The translations under genes were made by a program, and so were the position numbers. Positions 19,528 to 29,115 of a stretch of 64,000 nt of DNA are shown piece after piece. Under the pieces are notes generated by a model that did not search any database, was not told the DNA's origin, and saw nothing but the letters and a program-made list of their open reading frames with translations. Origin of the DNA: Vibrio sp. 10N.286.49.B3 (GTDB taxonomy: Bacteria > Pseudomonadota > Gammaproteobacteria > Enterobacterales > Vibrionaceae); contig NZ_MCUV01000001.1 of the NCBI RefSeq assembly GCF_002873395.1, forward strand, positions 62,001 to 126,000, given 5' to 3'. Numbering within the stretch: the stretch's first letter is position 1; the number at the start of each line of letters is the position of its first letter.

Positions 19528-20214
19528 CTATTTATGATGTGGGTTATTCTGTCCCACTATTTTTGGAGATACTGCTTCCGGGGGTATTGTTTCTGGAGAT
19601 ATGTCGTCTGACCATAAGGTATCCTCACTTTCTGTCTCTATACTGTTATCTTCTTCCGTTCGTTCATCAGCGACTGGTTTATCGACTAGAGCTTCTTTAC
19701 TCTCTACGCTTTCACTACTTTGAGCCACTTCATCGTCTCCCTCTATAGTGTTTACCCAATCACGTAGTGTATTTGCTATGCCACCAGCCATATTTTTCAC
19801 ATTATGGAAGTCTTGATTGTAATCATCGAGCGGATCTATCTCGCTAAACTCACCACTTAGAAATAACTTCCTTAACGCTGCTTTCTTTACTGACTTTTCA
19901 GCATCACTAATCAGTAGATGAGCAACAGATAGAGAGTCAGAGTGTTCACTTTCACCACTATCGAGCTCAGCGTCATCCACCACTTCACTCGTCAGTTGGT
20001 TCTCTATGACTGCCTGAGTAGCATTATCATGTTGTAGTGTTTGATTAAGCGCCGTTGAAGTGCCATTTTCATTGGTAGTTTCAACAGGTTTATTTGCATT
20101 ATTGACATCTAGTGTCTCTGCTGGGGGTGTCGGTGTCTCTTGTGCTTCTTTAGTCAATTTCGCTTCTTGGCCTAATTTACGTAGTGACCAACGAGAAAGA
20201 AAATCATTTTTCAC
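19528..20214 (-). CDS. DUF3306 protein of the fdh cluster
   Basis: This protein of about 228 residues starts with the DUF3306 hallmark NDFLSRWSLRKLG and is otherwise acidic and low in complexity, with long Glu/Ser/Thr/Pro-rich stretches expected to be disordered. The conserved middle LRKLFLSGEFSEIDPLDDYN is also typical. No ATG is available; I take GTG at 20214, with GGGG upstream, while a GTG at 20229 is the alternative. It overlaps the end of the DUF3305 gene, so the two are translationally coupled. Function is unknown, but the pair always accompany this type of fdh operon in my recollection. Confidence 0.8.
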   Translation of the reverse strand: MKNDFLSRWSLRKLGQEAKLTKEAQETPTPPAETLDVNNANKPVETTNENGTSTALNQTLQHDNATQAVIENQLTSEVVDDAELDSGESEHSDSLSVAHLLISDAEKSVKKAALRKLFLSGEFSEIDPLDDYNQDFHNVKNMAGGIANTLRDWVNTIEGDDEVAQSSESVESKEALVDKPVADERTEEDNSIETESEDTLWSDDISPETIPPEAVSPKIVGQNNPHHK

Positions 20215-20674
20215 TTGAACGCCCCGCACCTTTACGCTTTTTACGTCTAATTTCTAATAACTCACCATGACGACCAATGAATGCCTCCATCCAAGCCTGC
20301 ACGGCTAATGGCATATCAAAAGAAAGCACAGTGTAGTCTGTATCCATATAGCGACCAGCAACACTTTGTGCAGCCGTGAGCATGACAATATTTAATACAT
20401 CACTATCTTGATGATTATCTAAAACGACAAATAGCTTAGGTTGAGTCGAACTTAGGTTAAAGCGATAGTCCGTTCTTTCATCTCTATATAACTGAAGTAC
20501 ACTAACATTGGTGTTCACCTGTTGTGGATGAAGATCAAACCCGAGTAAATTCCATTGCCATGTTTGCCAAAACTTTCCAGCCATCTCTTGTAACTCTAGA
20601 TGACACTCTATCGACCATCTATCTTCTGTTTTAATAACATGAGCCAGTGATGGTTCGGTATGACTATCTTCCAT
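20204..20674 (-). CDS. DUF3305 protein of the fdh cluster
   Basis: This is the first gene of the formate dehydrogenase operon. I start at ATG 20674 (156 residues, MEDSHTEP), which has AAGAGG at ideal distance; an ATG ten codons upstream lacks a ribosome site. The DUF3305 core reads DRWSIECHLELQEM, then a long beta-rich region with YRFNLSSTQPKLFVVLD, and a basic tail RRKKRKGAGR. Function unknown; coupled with the DUF3306 gene by overlap. Confidence 0.8.
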   Translation of the reverse strand: MEDSHTEPSLAHVIKTEDRWSIECHLELQEMAGKFWQTWQWNLLGFDLHPQQVNTNVSVLQLYRDERTDYRFNLSSTQPKLFVVLDNHQDSDVLNIVMLTAAQSVAGRYMDTDYTVLSFDMPLAVQAWMEAFIGRHGELLEIRRKKRKGAGRSSEK

Positions 20675-20727
20675 ATATAACCTCTTAGTAGTAAATCGCT
20701 TCAATCAAGGTGATCTTACTTACAATA

Positions 20728-20743
20728 AGCAAATATTACGCCA
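20728..20743 (-). promoter_or_regulatory. Sigma54-type promoter of the formate dehydrogenase operon
   Basis: On the minus strand TGGCGTAATATTTGCT fits the sigma54 consensus TGGCACG-N4-TTGCW with exact -24/-12 spacing and all of TGGC and TTGCT conserved. It lies about 55 bases before the start codon of the DUF3305 gene. Confidence 0.75.
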
Positions 20744-20863
20744 AAGCATCGACTAGATCTGCTGATAAGAATTTCTGTTAATAACAATTATAGTGGCAGG
20801 TCAGCGTCTTATCATATACAGTTTATGACTGTTTACTGGTGCAACTCATTAAGGAATCTACTT

Positions 20864-21691
20864 GTGTCTCTACCTCATATAATAAAAACAGGTGATGATC
20901 CTGTGCAAACATTAGAAGTTGATGTCTTTGATGAATATGGTGAAAAGCTAACGAAACAGATAGCTTGTGAACGCCCTCTAACGGTTATGTTGAACTGGAA
21001 AGAAATTGTGACTCTGATGACGCTTGGTTCTCGACCTGAAGCGCTTGTGCTTGGCTATCTTAAGAACCAAAGCTTTCTTTCCGATCCCCAAGCTATTGAG
21101 TCGATTATTATTGATTGGGAAACACATAGCGCCGCAGTGACAACGAAAGAAAATACCGATCATATGGAAAAAGCGCTCAAGAAAAAGACCGTTACCTCTG
21201 GCTGTGGTCAAGGCACTATGTATGGCAATGTCATGAAGCAGCTTGAAAATTATCAAGTACCTCAAAATGCGCTTAAGCAGTCCGCTATCTATACCGCGCT
21301 AGAAGCGTTAACGCATTATAATGATACTTATAAAAAAGCGGGAGCTGTGCATGGCTGTGCGATTTGTAAGGGCGATGAAGTTATTTCATTTGTCGAAGAT
21401 GTCGGTCGTCATAACGCGGTTGATACATTGGCTGGTGAGATGTGGATTAATCAACAGTCAGGCAGTGATAAGATTTTCTATACCACAGGTCGTTTAACTT
21501 CTGAAATGGTGATAAAGGTAGCTCAGATGGGAATACCTGTGTTGCTTTCTCGTTCTGGCGTTACTCAAATGGGCTTAGAGCTTGCTCAGCAGTTTGGTAT
21601 TACCACAATAGCGAGAGCCAAAGGGTTACGCTTTCAAGTATTCACTGGTGTTGAAAAGATTGAGTTTGATGTAAAGGGCAAAGAGGCTTAA
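20864..21691 (+). CDS. fdhD: FdhD, sulfur carrier for formate dehydrogenase
   Basis: FdhD passes sulfur from the cysteine desulfurase to the molybdopterin cofactor before it is put into formate dehydrogenase. I start at GTG 20864 (275 residues, VSLPHII), which has AAGGA upstream; an ATG at 20825 lacks one. The catalytic cysteine region reads VTSGCGQGT: Cys114 is present but the second cysteine of the E. coli CxxC (TGCGVCG) is Gly here. The C-terminal VEDVGRHNAVDTLAG is the FdhD nucleotide/cofactor-binding signature. The gene is divergent from the fdh operon, an arrangement shared with Shewanella. Confidence 0.93.
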   Translation: MSLPHIIKTGDDPVQTLEVDVFDEYGEKLTKQIACERPLTVMLNWKEIVTLMTLGSRPEALVLGYLKNQSFLSDPQAIESIIIDWETHSAAVTTKENTDHMEKALKKKTVTSGCGQGTMYGNVMKQLENYQVPQNALKQSAIYTALEALTHYNDTYKKAGAVHGCAICKGDEVISFVEDVGRHNAVDTLAGEMWINQQSGSDKIFYTTGRLTSEMVIKVAQMGIPVLLSRSGVTQMGLELAQQFGITTIARAKGLRFQVFTGVEKIEFDVKGKEA

Positions 21692-21750
21692 CACTCTCTA
21701 TCTCTCATTAGGCACTCTGTTACTAGGTAGTTTGTTACTAGCAACAATAA

Positions 21751-21788
21751 AAAACGGCTCACTATCTATCAAGATAGTGAGCCGTTTT
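21751..21788. terminator. Bidirectional terminator between fdhD and ybiT
   Basis: A perfect 17-bp stem (AAAACGGCTCACTATCT and its complement) with a four-base loop lies between two convergent genes, with A-run and T-run flanks. Confidence 0.92.
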
Positions 21789-21835
21789 CGTATAGATTAG
21801 CTAATAATCAGCTATCAAGACAAACTTAGATAATA

Positions 21836-23428
21836 TTAAGCTTGTGCTGCACGCATCTTACGGAACTCATCGTAAGTCCCTTTGAAGTCTGTAATTTTGT
21901 TATCACGGATTTCTAGGACGCGAGTTGCTAATGAATCAACGAATTGACGGTCATGAGAAACGAAGAACAACGTTCCTTTGTAGTTTTCTAGCGCTAGGTT
22001 CAATGCTTCAATTGATTCCATATCCATGTGGTTTGTTGGTTCATCCATTAATAGGATGTTTGGTTTATGCATCATGATTTTACCCAGTAGCATACGACCT
22101 TGCTCACCACCAGAAATCACTTTTACTGACTTCTTGATATCATCTTGACCAAATAGCATACGACCAAGGAAGCTACGAACAACCTGCTCGTCTTCATTCT
22201 CTTGACGCCACTGGCTCATCCAATCAAATAGGTTCATATCTTCTTCAAAATCATGCGCATGATCTTGTGCGTAGTAACCGATATTTGAGTTTTCAGACCA
22301 CTTGTAAGAACCCGCTTTTGGCTCTAAGGCACCAGCTAAAGTATTTAGTAGTGTTGTTTTACCGACACCATTCTCACCAATGATTGCAACGCGCTCACCG
22401 ACTTCAAAGATAGTGCTGTAATCTGAGTAAAGATCTTCGTCAAAGCCTTGCGTTAGGTTTTCAACAACCAATGCGTTACGGAATAGCTCTTTAGATTGCT
22501 CAAAACGGATGAACGGGTTTTGACGGCTTGATGCTTTAACTTCATCAAGTTGGATCTTATCAATCTGTTTTGCACGTGATGTCGCTTGTTTTGCTTTTGA
22601 TGCGTTTGCAGAGAAGCGAGATACGAAAGTTTGTAGCTCAGCAATTTGTGCTTTCTTCTTCGCATTGTCAGAAAGTAGACGTTCACGAGCCTGTGTTGCT
22701 GCTGTCATGTATTCATCGTAGTTACCTGGGAACAGGCGTAATTCACCGTAATCTAAGTCAGCCATGTGAGTACAAACACTGTTTAAGAAATGACGGTCAT
22801 GCGAGATGATGATCATTGTGCAGTTACGTTGGTTTAGCGTATCTTCCAACCATTGGATAGTATCCATATCCAAGTTGTTGGTAGGTTCATCAAGTAGCAT
22901 GATGTGTGGGTCTGCAAAAAGAACTTGAGCAAGAAGAACACGCAGTTTCCAACCAGGAGCAACTTCACTCATTAGGCCGAAATGCTGTTCCATTGGGATA
23001 CCAACCGCTAGCAATAATTCGCCCGCTTTTGATTCCGCCATGTAGCCATCCATTTCTGCAAACTCAACTTCAAGGTCTGCGACTTTCATGCCATCTTCTT
23101 CACTCATCTCAGGTAGTGAGTAAATACGGTCACGTTCTTTTTTAACTTCCCAAAGCTCTTTATGACCCATGATAACAGTATCGATTACTGTGAATTCTTC
23201 ATAGGCAAACTGGTCTTGGTTTAGTTTTGCTACTCGTTCATTAGGATCAGTACTTACGTTACCTGCTGACGGCTCTAATTCACCACTCAGAATTTTCATA
23301 AACGTTGATTTACCACAACCATTGGCACCAATTAGGCCGTAACGGTTGCCTTCACCAAATTTAACTGAGATGTTTTCAAAAAGCGGCTTTGCGCCAAATT
23401 GTTGGGTAATATTTGCTGTTGAAATCAA
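21836..23428 (-). CDS. ybiT: ABC-F ATPase YbiT
   Basis: This is a soluble tandem-ATPase ABC-F protein thought to act at the ribosomal E site. I start it at TTG 23428 ([12 protein letters not shown]), giving 530 residues, exactly the E. coli YbiT length, with CGGAA upstream; the open frame before it is not homologous. It has Walker [10 protein letters not shown] and GENGVGKTT, Walker [11 protein letters not shown] and [10 protein letters not shown], and between them the charged linker ([12 protein letters not shown]) that reaches toward the peptidyl-transferase centre in the family. It sits between fdhD and the sensor kinase but has no evident link with them. Confidence 0.93.
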   Translation of the reverse strand: MISTANITQQFGAKPLFENISVKFGEGNRYGLIGANGCGKSTFMKILSGELEPSAGNVSTDPNERVAKLNQDQFAYEEFTVIDTVIMGHKELWEVKKERDRIYSLPEMSEEDGMKVADLEVEFAEMDGYMAESKAGELLLAVGIPMEQHFGLMSEVAPGWKLRVLLAQVLFADPHIMLLDEPTNNLDMDTIQWLEDTLNQRNCTMIIISHDRHFLNSVCTHMADLDYGELRLFPGNYDEYMTAATQARERLLSDNAKKKAQIAELQTFVSRFSANASKAKQATSRAKQIDKIQLDEVKASSRQNPFIRFEQSKELFRNALVVENLTQGFDEDLYSDYSTIFEVGERVAIIGENGVGKTTLLNTLAGALEPKAGSYKWSENSNIGYYAQDHAHDFEEDMNLFDWMSQWRQENEDEQVVRSFLGRMLFGQDDIKKSVKVISGGEQGRMLLGKIMMHKPNILLMDEPTNHMDMESIEALNLALENYKGTLFFVSHDRQFVDSLATRVLEIRDNKITDFKGTYDEFRKMRAAQA

Positions 23429-23850
23429 TGTATTATTCCGAATTATGCGTGTGTGTTTTGGCAAAAGTAGCGACACAAACTGTGTTATCCGTACTTTCAA
23501 TGCCGAAGTTGCGCAAAGTATAACAGAGTATGTGAAGTTGGTCACTAAAGGTGAAGATCTATTCTAATCCGCCTATTTTCATATCCACCAGCAATGTTTA
23601 CATTAATCATTGAATTATAAGCATTTATTAAGAGCGCGCATTCAAGGTGGTTTCCCTTTTTAGCCACACTGTATAAATAAACAGTACCACTATTATTTGC
23701 CATAATGCCTTTCTGATATGGATTTTGATAGTCACTCTAGCTCTGATTTAAACCTATGCTTCACTGGATTTAATTATAGTGCGTTAGCATGTCAGAACAT
23801 TACACTATCGCATAACGTTCTGACCATTTTGTTAATTCAAGAGGCTGCCA
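23429..23850. other. Intergenic region between ybiT and the sensor kinase gene
   Basis: This 420-base stretch is upstream of ybiT and downstream of the minus-strand kinase gene. It holds an inverted repeat at 23791-23824 (GTCAGAAC ... GTTCTGAC, 18-base loop) without a T-run. No gene recognised. Confidence 0.4.
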
Positions 23851-25899
23851 TTAAGAAATGGTCAGAATTCGCTCTTCACCTTCATGTTCGGCTTTCGAAG
23901 GTAAATAAATACTAAAGCAGCTACCAACGCCAACCTCTGAAGTCACGCGTATTTCGCCACCAGTATGACTTAGAATACTTTGCGAAACAGATAAACCTAA
24001 GCCAGTACCATCTCTCTTGGTAGTATAAAATGGATCAAAGATCCGCTTTAACTGCTCTGGTTTAATTCCACAGCCTTGATCTTGAATATGAATGATTGCC
24101 CCTAGTGTCAATCCTTGCTCAACCCAGTCTTCGCTACTTATCGATAACTGCCCTTCACCGTTCATGGCGTGAATCGCATTCATCTGTAAGTTAACCAATA
24201 TTTGTAATAGCTGATTGCGATTGACTTCCACCGACACTTTAGCTTGTAAAGAGACTTGATAGCTGATGCCTTTTTTCTTAGCGCCCGTTTTAACAAGGGT
24301 AATACTCTCTTCGATGATCGGGGTAATGTGCTGCCAAGTAATTTCATCTTGAACCCCGCCCTGACGACTGTATTGCAATAAGCTACGGGTGATATTTCGG
24401 ATTCTATCAATTTGAGTCAAGATAGCACTTATCTCATCATCCACACTCTCTGCATGCTGACCAAGCTCAAACTTAATCAGTTCAACATTGCCTAAGATAA
24501 CCGCTGTAGGGTTGTTGATCTCATGAGCGATACCTGCTGTTAGCTCCCCCAGCGCCGCTAACTTTTCATTTACGATGAGTTTATTACGTGTTTGATGCAA
24601 AAGGTTTATATGATGCTCTAACTGTAGAGTTTTCTCATTTAGGCTGGCGGTACGGATTCGGACTTTATCTTCCAACTCTTGCGCACCCTGCTGAATCTCA
24701 TTGTTCCGTTGCGTCAACAGATCGAGCATATTATCAAATTGTTTGGCCAGTTGAGCGAGTTCATGTTGATCATTTAAACCAAGTCGACCGATACGCTTAT
24801 CCTCACCCAACTGGACCTGCTTAACGACTTTGTGAATTTTCTCTATTGGATTAAATAAGTCTCTCGCGCCCCGATACACGACAACACCCGACACCAGTAA
24901 TAAGATAATGATAATGATGCTCAGCTCACCAATATTGGTTATATAGGTTTGAATGAGTGGCCAAATTAAATAGCCCGTATATAGCATTCCTATGGCATCA
25001 CCTGATTTATCATATAGAGGTTGATAGGCAGAGATATACCAAGCATCATGCACATAGGCATGACTCCGCCACTCTTTACCATCACCAAGAACTTGTTTTT
25101 TTACTTCACTAGAAGCGCGAGTACCAATCGCTCTCCCTTGCCGTGATTGACTATCTAAAGGCACATTGGTACTGACACGAATATCATCGAGGAAGATAGT
25201 GACGGTCCCTAATGGTCGCTCACTATCTTGTTGAAGTGGATAAATGAGATCACGAATTTTATCAACAAACAAACTACTATTATTTAATAGCAAGCCACCA
25301 TCTAAAAAACCAATAATTTGCTTAGACTCGTTATATACCGGCAAAATCGTTCGGCTGACTAAACCATTACGTTCTACCTGATCGGATTCAATTAATGGCA
25401 CTTCAGCCTGCTTAACGAGTTCTGCATCTAATTGACTTAACTCATTACTCTCTAAGCGATCAAAAAAAGAGGCTTTACGACTATATTCAAAATAACGCCA
25501 CACCTCACTGACGTTTTTAATTGGTCGCCAATGCAAGAAATCCAACTCATATTGGTGTTTTTGCTTCGATACCCAAGAGGCTAAATCGTCCTTTCCTGCA
25601 TTATTTAGCCTCACTCTAAAGTCATAGGATTGTTTAAATGCTGTCATATGGTCAACTTGGCTCTTTTGTAGCAGCCTTAAACTATTATCAGCCACATCTA
25701 AACGCTCTGATACATTCACTAAAGCACTATTCCAAGTGTAATGAACCGACCAATATAACGTCATTCCCATTAAAGCGAACATAGTAAGAAAAATAGGCGC
25801 TGAAGTGAGAAATAATAAGCGATAACGCACCATGGTTGTAATGCGCTGATGCCAAGTATTCACGTTTAGTAGATGGGACTCAGACTCCTTATTATTCAT
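23851..25899 (-). CDS. NtrB-type sensor histidine kinase of the tup/fdh region
   Basis: This 682-residue membrane kinase has a first membrane helix (about residues 30-53), a large periplasmic sensing region with a double-Cache-like layout (about 55-325; note FLDGGLLLNNSS and IGMLYTGYLI), a second helix (about 330-350), a HAMP-like segment, a coiled coil (about 400-445), and a kinase core. The phosphoaccepting histidine is His459 in GIAHEINNP, with the NtrB-type N-P pair. The ATPase domain shows NLQMNAIHAM, DQGCGIKPE and GTGLGLSVSQ. It overlaps the upstream response-regulator gene by 8 bases. Its ligand is unknown; context suggests oxyanion or formate-related sensing. Confidence 0.88.
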   Translation of the reverse strand: MNNKESESHLLNVNTWHQRITTMVRYRLLFLTSAPIFLTMFALMGMTLYWSVHYTWNSALVNVSERLDVADNSLRLLQKSQVDHMTAFKQSYDFRVRLNNAGKDDLASWVSKQKHQYELDFLHWRPIKNVSEVWRYFEYSRKASFFDRLESNELSQLDAELVKQAEVPLIESDQVERNGLVSRTILPVYNESKQIIGFLDGGLLLNNSSLFVDKIRDLIYPLQQDSERPLGTVTIFLDDIRVSTNVPLDSQSRQGRAIGTRASSEVKKQVLGDGKEWRSHAYVHDAWYISAYQPLYDKSGDAIGMLYTGYLIWPLIQTYITNIGELSIIIIILLLVSGVVVYRGARDLFNPIEKIHKVVKQVQLGEDKRIGRLGLNDQHELAQLAKQFDNMLDLLTQRNNEIQQGAQELEDKVRIRTASLNEKTLQLEHHINLLHQTRNKLIVNEKLAALGELTAGIAHEINNPTAVILGNVELIKFELGQHAESVDDEISAILTQIDRIRNITRSLLQYSRQGGVQDEITWQHITPIIEESITLVKTGAKKKGISYQVSLQAKVSVEVNRNQLLQILVNLQMNAIHAMNGEGQLSISSEDWVEQGLTLGAIIHIQDQGCGIKPEQLKRIFDPFYTTKRDGTGLGLSVSQSILSHTGGEIRVTSEVGVGSCFSIYLPSKAEHEGEERILTIS

Positions 25900-27334
25900 T
25901 ACTATCGCTATCCCATTCTTTGTATTTACGTTCTAGTGTTTTACGGGCGACACCTAGGTCACGTGCTGCGGCGGATTTATTACCATCATGATAAGTGACC
26001 AATTGTTGAATATGGGCTTTCTCTACCGACTTTAAACACCATTCATTCGGGTAACCATGTTCTGTTTTCTCAGCAACAACATTTACTTGAGGTTGATCAT
26101 GACTCGCTGTCGTTACTGGCTTTACTGTATCTGATTCAACGATACCTTTAATTTCTCGCCAATAGTGAGCTGGTGGTTTCGCTAATAATAGGCAACGTTC
26201 AATGAGGTTTTTTAGCTCTCGGATATTGCCTGGCCAATCGTAATCATGAATGGCTTGAATATCTTCATGTGCCCAATGCGGTTCTTGTATGCCTAACTCT
26301 AACGAAAGTAAATGGGTGAAATACGGCACCAGCTCATTTAAATCGTCTTTACGAGCACGCAAGCTTGGTACTTCGATTTTAAGTACGTTTAAACGATAAT
26401 AGAGATCTTGCCTAAAGCTGCCTTTTTCGACCTCTTTTTCTAAATTACGGTTGGTTGCAGCGACAACACGTACATCGACAGGCATTTCTTTCTCGGAGCC
26501 AACAGGACGAATGGTGCGCTGCTCTAAAGTTCTTAAAAGTGCAGATTGCATCGCTAAAGGCATTTCACCAATTTCATCTAAAAATAAGGTGCCACCATCT
26601 GCAACTCGAAATAACCCTTCACGACTCTTTTTCGCCCCAGTAAAAGCACCAGCGGTATGACCAAACAGCTCACTTTCAAGCAATTCTGGCGCAATCGCCC
26701 CACAGTTAATTGGAACAAATGGTCCTATACGCTGACTTGCCTCATGAACACCACGAGCAACCAACTCTTTCCCCGTGCCTGATTCACCCTCAATCAGCAC
26801 AGAAGCTCGTGAAGGTGCAAATTGACTAATCAAACATTTTAAAGCATTGGTCTGTTGTGATTGACCTATCAATTCGGTTTTTATATGGCGGCTAACATCC
26901 ATTCGCAGCGCATATTGCAATCTCTGAGTAATTCTCTTATCCATGCACTTTTGCGTGGCTTGGATCATTTGCTGTAAGTTAAATGGCTTGAGAATGAAGT
27001 CTGCTGCACCTAATTTTAAAGCTGATATGGCGGTTTCTAAATCCGCATAACCTGTCATAAAGATAATGTCGGCTTTTTTCTCTGGATCGTTAAACGCTTC
27101 TTCCCAATCAATACCCGAACGACCTGGTAAATTGATATCCAATACGATGAGGTCATAGTGATCGCTTTTTCTTAATGCTTCAGCCTGTTCAATTGAACCG
27201 GCACAATCCACTTTATCACACAGTTTACCCAGTGCTTTTTTTAAGATCGCCTGCATACCTTCTTCATCATCGACAACTAAAATGGAAAAGGCGCGATACT
27301 GATTCATATTGTTATAATCAATTGGTTGAGACAT
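25892..27334 (-). CDS. Sigma54-dependent NtrC-type response regulator
   Basis: This 480-residue activator pairs with the kinase gene it overlaps. The receiver domain (about 15-130) has its phosphoacceptor at Asp66 (LIVLDINLPG). The AAA+ domain shows Walker A GESGTGKE (183-190), the sigma54-contacting loop GAFTGA (229-234) and Walker B FLDEIG (251-256). The C-terminal Fis-type helix-turn-helix reads NKSAAARDLGVARKTLERKYKEW. An intact GAFTGA means it should activate sigma54 promoters. Such promoters are visible before tupA and before the fdh operon, so these are the natural targets. Confidence 0.93.
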   Translation of the reverse strand: MSQPIDYNNMNQYRAFSILVVDDEEGMQAILKKALGKLCDKVDCAGSIEQAEALRKSDHYDLIVLDINLPGRSGIDWEEAFNDPEKKADIIFMTGYADLETAISALKLGAADFILKPFNLQQMIQATQKCMDKRITQRLQYALRMDVSRHIKTELIGQSQQTNALKCLISQFAPSRASVLIEGESGTGKELVARGVHEASQRIGPFVPINCGAIAPELLESELFGHTAGAFTGAKKSREGLFRVADGGTLFLDEIGEMPLAMQSALLRTLEQRTIRPVGSEKEMPVDVRVVAATNRNLEKEVEKGSFRQDLYYRLNVLKIEVPSLRARKDDLNELVPYFTHLLSLELGIQEPHWAHEDIQAIHDYDWPGNIRELKNLIERCLLLAKPPAHYWREIKGIVESDTVKPVTTASHDQPQVNVVAEKTEHGYPNEWCLKSVEKAHIQQLVTYHDGNKSAAARDLGVARKTLERKYKEWDSDSNE

Positions 27335-27405
27335 ATATAATCATTCATTTAACGTTAATAGGACAGAGTGTACCAACTTCGACAAATTAAACTATCGACC
27401 ACCTG

Positions 27406-27418
27406 AGACATTTTGTCT
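27406..27418. promoter_or_regulatory. Candidate activator-binding palindrome upstream of tupA
   Basis: AGACATTTTGTCT is a perfect 5+5 dyad about 90-100 bases upstream of the tupA sigma54 box and about 75 bases upstream of the regulator gene, a typical place for an NtrC-type enhancer site. Confidence 0.4.
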
Positions 27419-27502
27419 TTCATTTCTTTTTATTTCTCATAATTGTTTGAATAATAGCTTATTAGCTCACTTTCTATGCGCCTTTTACGTTAGTATTATT
27501 AT

Positions 27503-27518
27503 TGGCATTGCTATTGCA
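27503..27518 (+). promoter_or_regulatory. Sigma54-type promoter of the tupABC-mobA-moeA operon
   Basis: TGGCATTGCTATTGCA matches TGGCACG-N4-TTGCW with exact spacing; the -24 TGGCA and -12 TTGCA are intact. It is preceded by another T (TTGGCA). The tupA start codon is about 80 bases downstream. Confidence 0.8.
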
Positions 27519-27596
27519 GTAGTTCAACCAATCGGATTAATATAAACAGATAGTTATCAGAAGATAACCTCATAAATTCATACAACGGACCCCCTT

Positions 27597-28412
27597 ATGA
27601 AATCAATAATTGCAACATTAACTGCTTGCTCTTTAATTAGCTTCTCTTCCTTTGCTGACACTAACCCCGCTGAATTACCTCACATTCGTTTAGCGACAAC
27701 CACCAGCACATACCACTCAGGCTTATTGGATTTTCTTTTACCGCAGTTTGAAAAAGATACCGGCTATAAAGTTGATGTACTTGCAGCGGGTACGGGGAAA
27801 TCATTACGTATGGGTGAAAATGGTGATGTTGATTTAGTCATGACGCACGCACCTGAAGCCGAAGCTGAATTTGTTGAAAACGGATATGGCGTCTTACCAA
27901 AAAAACTGATGTATAACGATTTTGTTATTGTGGGCCCAGATTCAGATCCGGCAAAAATCACGGCTGAAAACACAATTGAGGGCGTCTTTGGAAATATCGC
28001 GAAGCAAAATGCCACCTTTATTTCACGTGGTGACGATTCAGGGACTCACAAAAAAGAGCTGACTATTTGGTCACAAAGCAAAATTGAACCAAACTTTGGT
28101 GGTTACCGCTCAGTGGGTCAAGGCATGGGACCGACCTTAAATATGGCATCAGAAATGCAAGCTTATACCATCACTGATCGTGGTACTTGGTTGGCTTACC
28201 AAAATAAACTCGAGTTGGATATTTTATTTGAAGGTGACGAAAGCCTATTTAACCCATACCAAGTGATCTTAGTGAACCCGAAACGTTACGCTGACATTAA
28301 TTACGATGGTGCAAAAGCTTTTAGTGATTGGTTAGTACACCCGAATGGTCAGCAACTGATCAATGAGTTTAAGCTGAATGGTCAACAACTCTTTGTGGCA
28401 AGTGCTGAATGA
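27597..28412 (+). CDS. tupA: Tungstate-binding protein TupA
   Basis: This is the periplasmic receptor of the TupABC tungstate importer. The 271 residues begin with a Sec signal peptide (about 1-20, ending SFA). The TTTSTYHSG motif just after the mature start is the oxyanion-binding signature that separates TupA from ModA and WtpA. Further TupA segments are AAGTGKSLRMGENGDVDLVMTHAP and FISRGDDSGTHKKE, whose Ser/Arg/Gly residues hold the anion. It overlaps tupB by four bases (ATGA). It sits next to molybdopterin genes and near formate dehydrogenase, a common tungsten/molybdenum user. Confidence 0.93.
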   Translation: MKSIIATLTACSLISFSSFADTNPAELPHIRLATTTSTYHSGLLDFLLPQFEKDTGYKVDVLAAGTGKSLRMGENGDVDLVMTHAPEAEAEFVENGYGVLPKKLMYNDFVIVGPDSDPAKITAENTIEGVFGNIAKQNATFISRGDDSGTHKKELTIWSQSKIEPNFGGYRSVGQGMGPTLNMASEMQAYTITDRGTWLAYQNKLELDILFEGDESLFNPYQVILVNPKRYADINYDGAKAFSDWLVHPNGQQLINEFKLNGQQLFVASAE

Positions 28413-29107
28413 GTTTATGGCAAACAACGTTAGAAGCCCTGCAACTATTGTTCAGCTTTGATCGTAATCTATGGGAGATCGTTGCGGTCTCCTTTAGTGT
28501 ATCACTGACCGCTGTATCGTTAGTGCTGCTACCCTCTATTTTGATTGCCTTTATTTTTGCCTATACCGATTTCACGGGCAAATGGGTACTGCTATCGATC
28601 ATTAACACCTTACAAGCTGTCCCTACGGTGGTGATAGGTTTACTGCTTTATATGCTATTATCTAGAGCAGGCCCATTAGGTGATTGGCAAATGCTATTTA
28701 GCCAAAGGGCGATGATATTAGGACAAATGATCATCTGCTTCCCTATTTTGATTTCAATGATGCATGCCGCGCTGCAAGCCAGTGACCGCAGAGTAGTCGA
28801 AACAGCAATAACGCTTGGTGCCTCACTACCAAGAGTTGCTGGCACACTCATTTGGGAAACACGCTTTCCTCTTATGGCTGCTGCTGTTAGTGCTTTTTCA
28901 CGCATTGTAACCGAAGTAGGATGCTCGATGATGGTCGGTGGTAACATTATGGGTATGACTCGTAATATTCCTACTGCCATTGCTATGGAAAGTCATAAAG
29001 GCGCGTTTGCACAAGGTGTCGCGCTAGGTATTGTCTTACTTGCTTTAGCATTAGTGCTTAACTTTGCACTCTCTTCAATGAGGGGCAAAGGTTATATGAA
29101 AACATAG
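28409..29107 (+). CDS. tupB: Tungstate ABC transporter permease TupB
   Basis: This is the inner-membrane permease of the tungstate importer, 232 residues with about five hydrophobic helices. The cytoplasmic docking loop is in VVETAITLGASLPRVAGTLIWETRFPL, and EVGCSMMVGGNIMGMTRNIPTAIAME is typical of TupB. Start codon overlaps the tupA stop (ATGA), and tupC follows after 8 bases. Confidence 0.92.
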   Translation: MSLWQTTLEALQLLFSFDRNLWEIVAVSFSVSLTAVSLVLLPSILIAFIFAYTDFTGKWVLLSIINTLQAVPTVVIGLLLYMLLSRAGPLGDWQMLFSQRAMILGQMIICFPILISMMHAALQASDRRVVETAITLGASLPRVAGTLIWETRFPLMAAAVSAFSRIVTEVGCSMMVGGNIMGMTRNIPTAIAMESHKGAFAQGVALGIVLLALALVLNFALSSMRGKGYMKT

Positions 29108-29115
29108 AAGGCTGT

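Noticed and set aside
23791..23824. Terminator of the sensor kinase gene
   Set aside because: The inverted repeat is clear but has an 18-base loop and no T-run on either strand, so I list it only as a repeat within the intergenic region.
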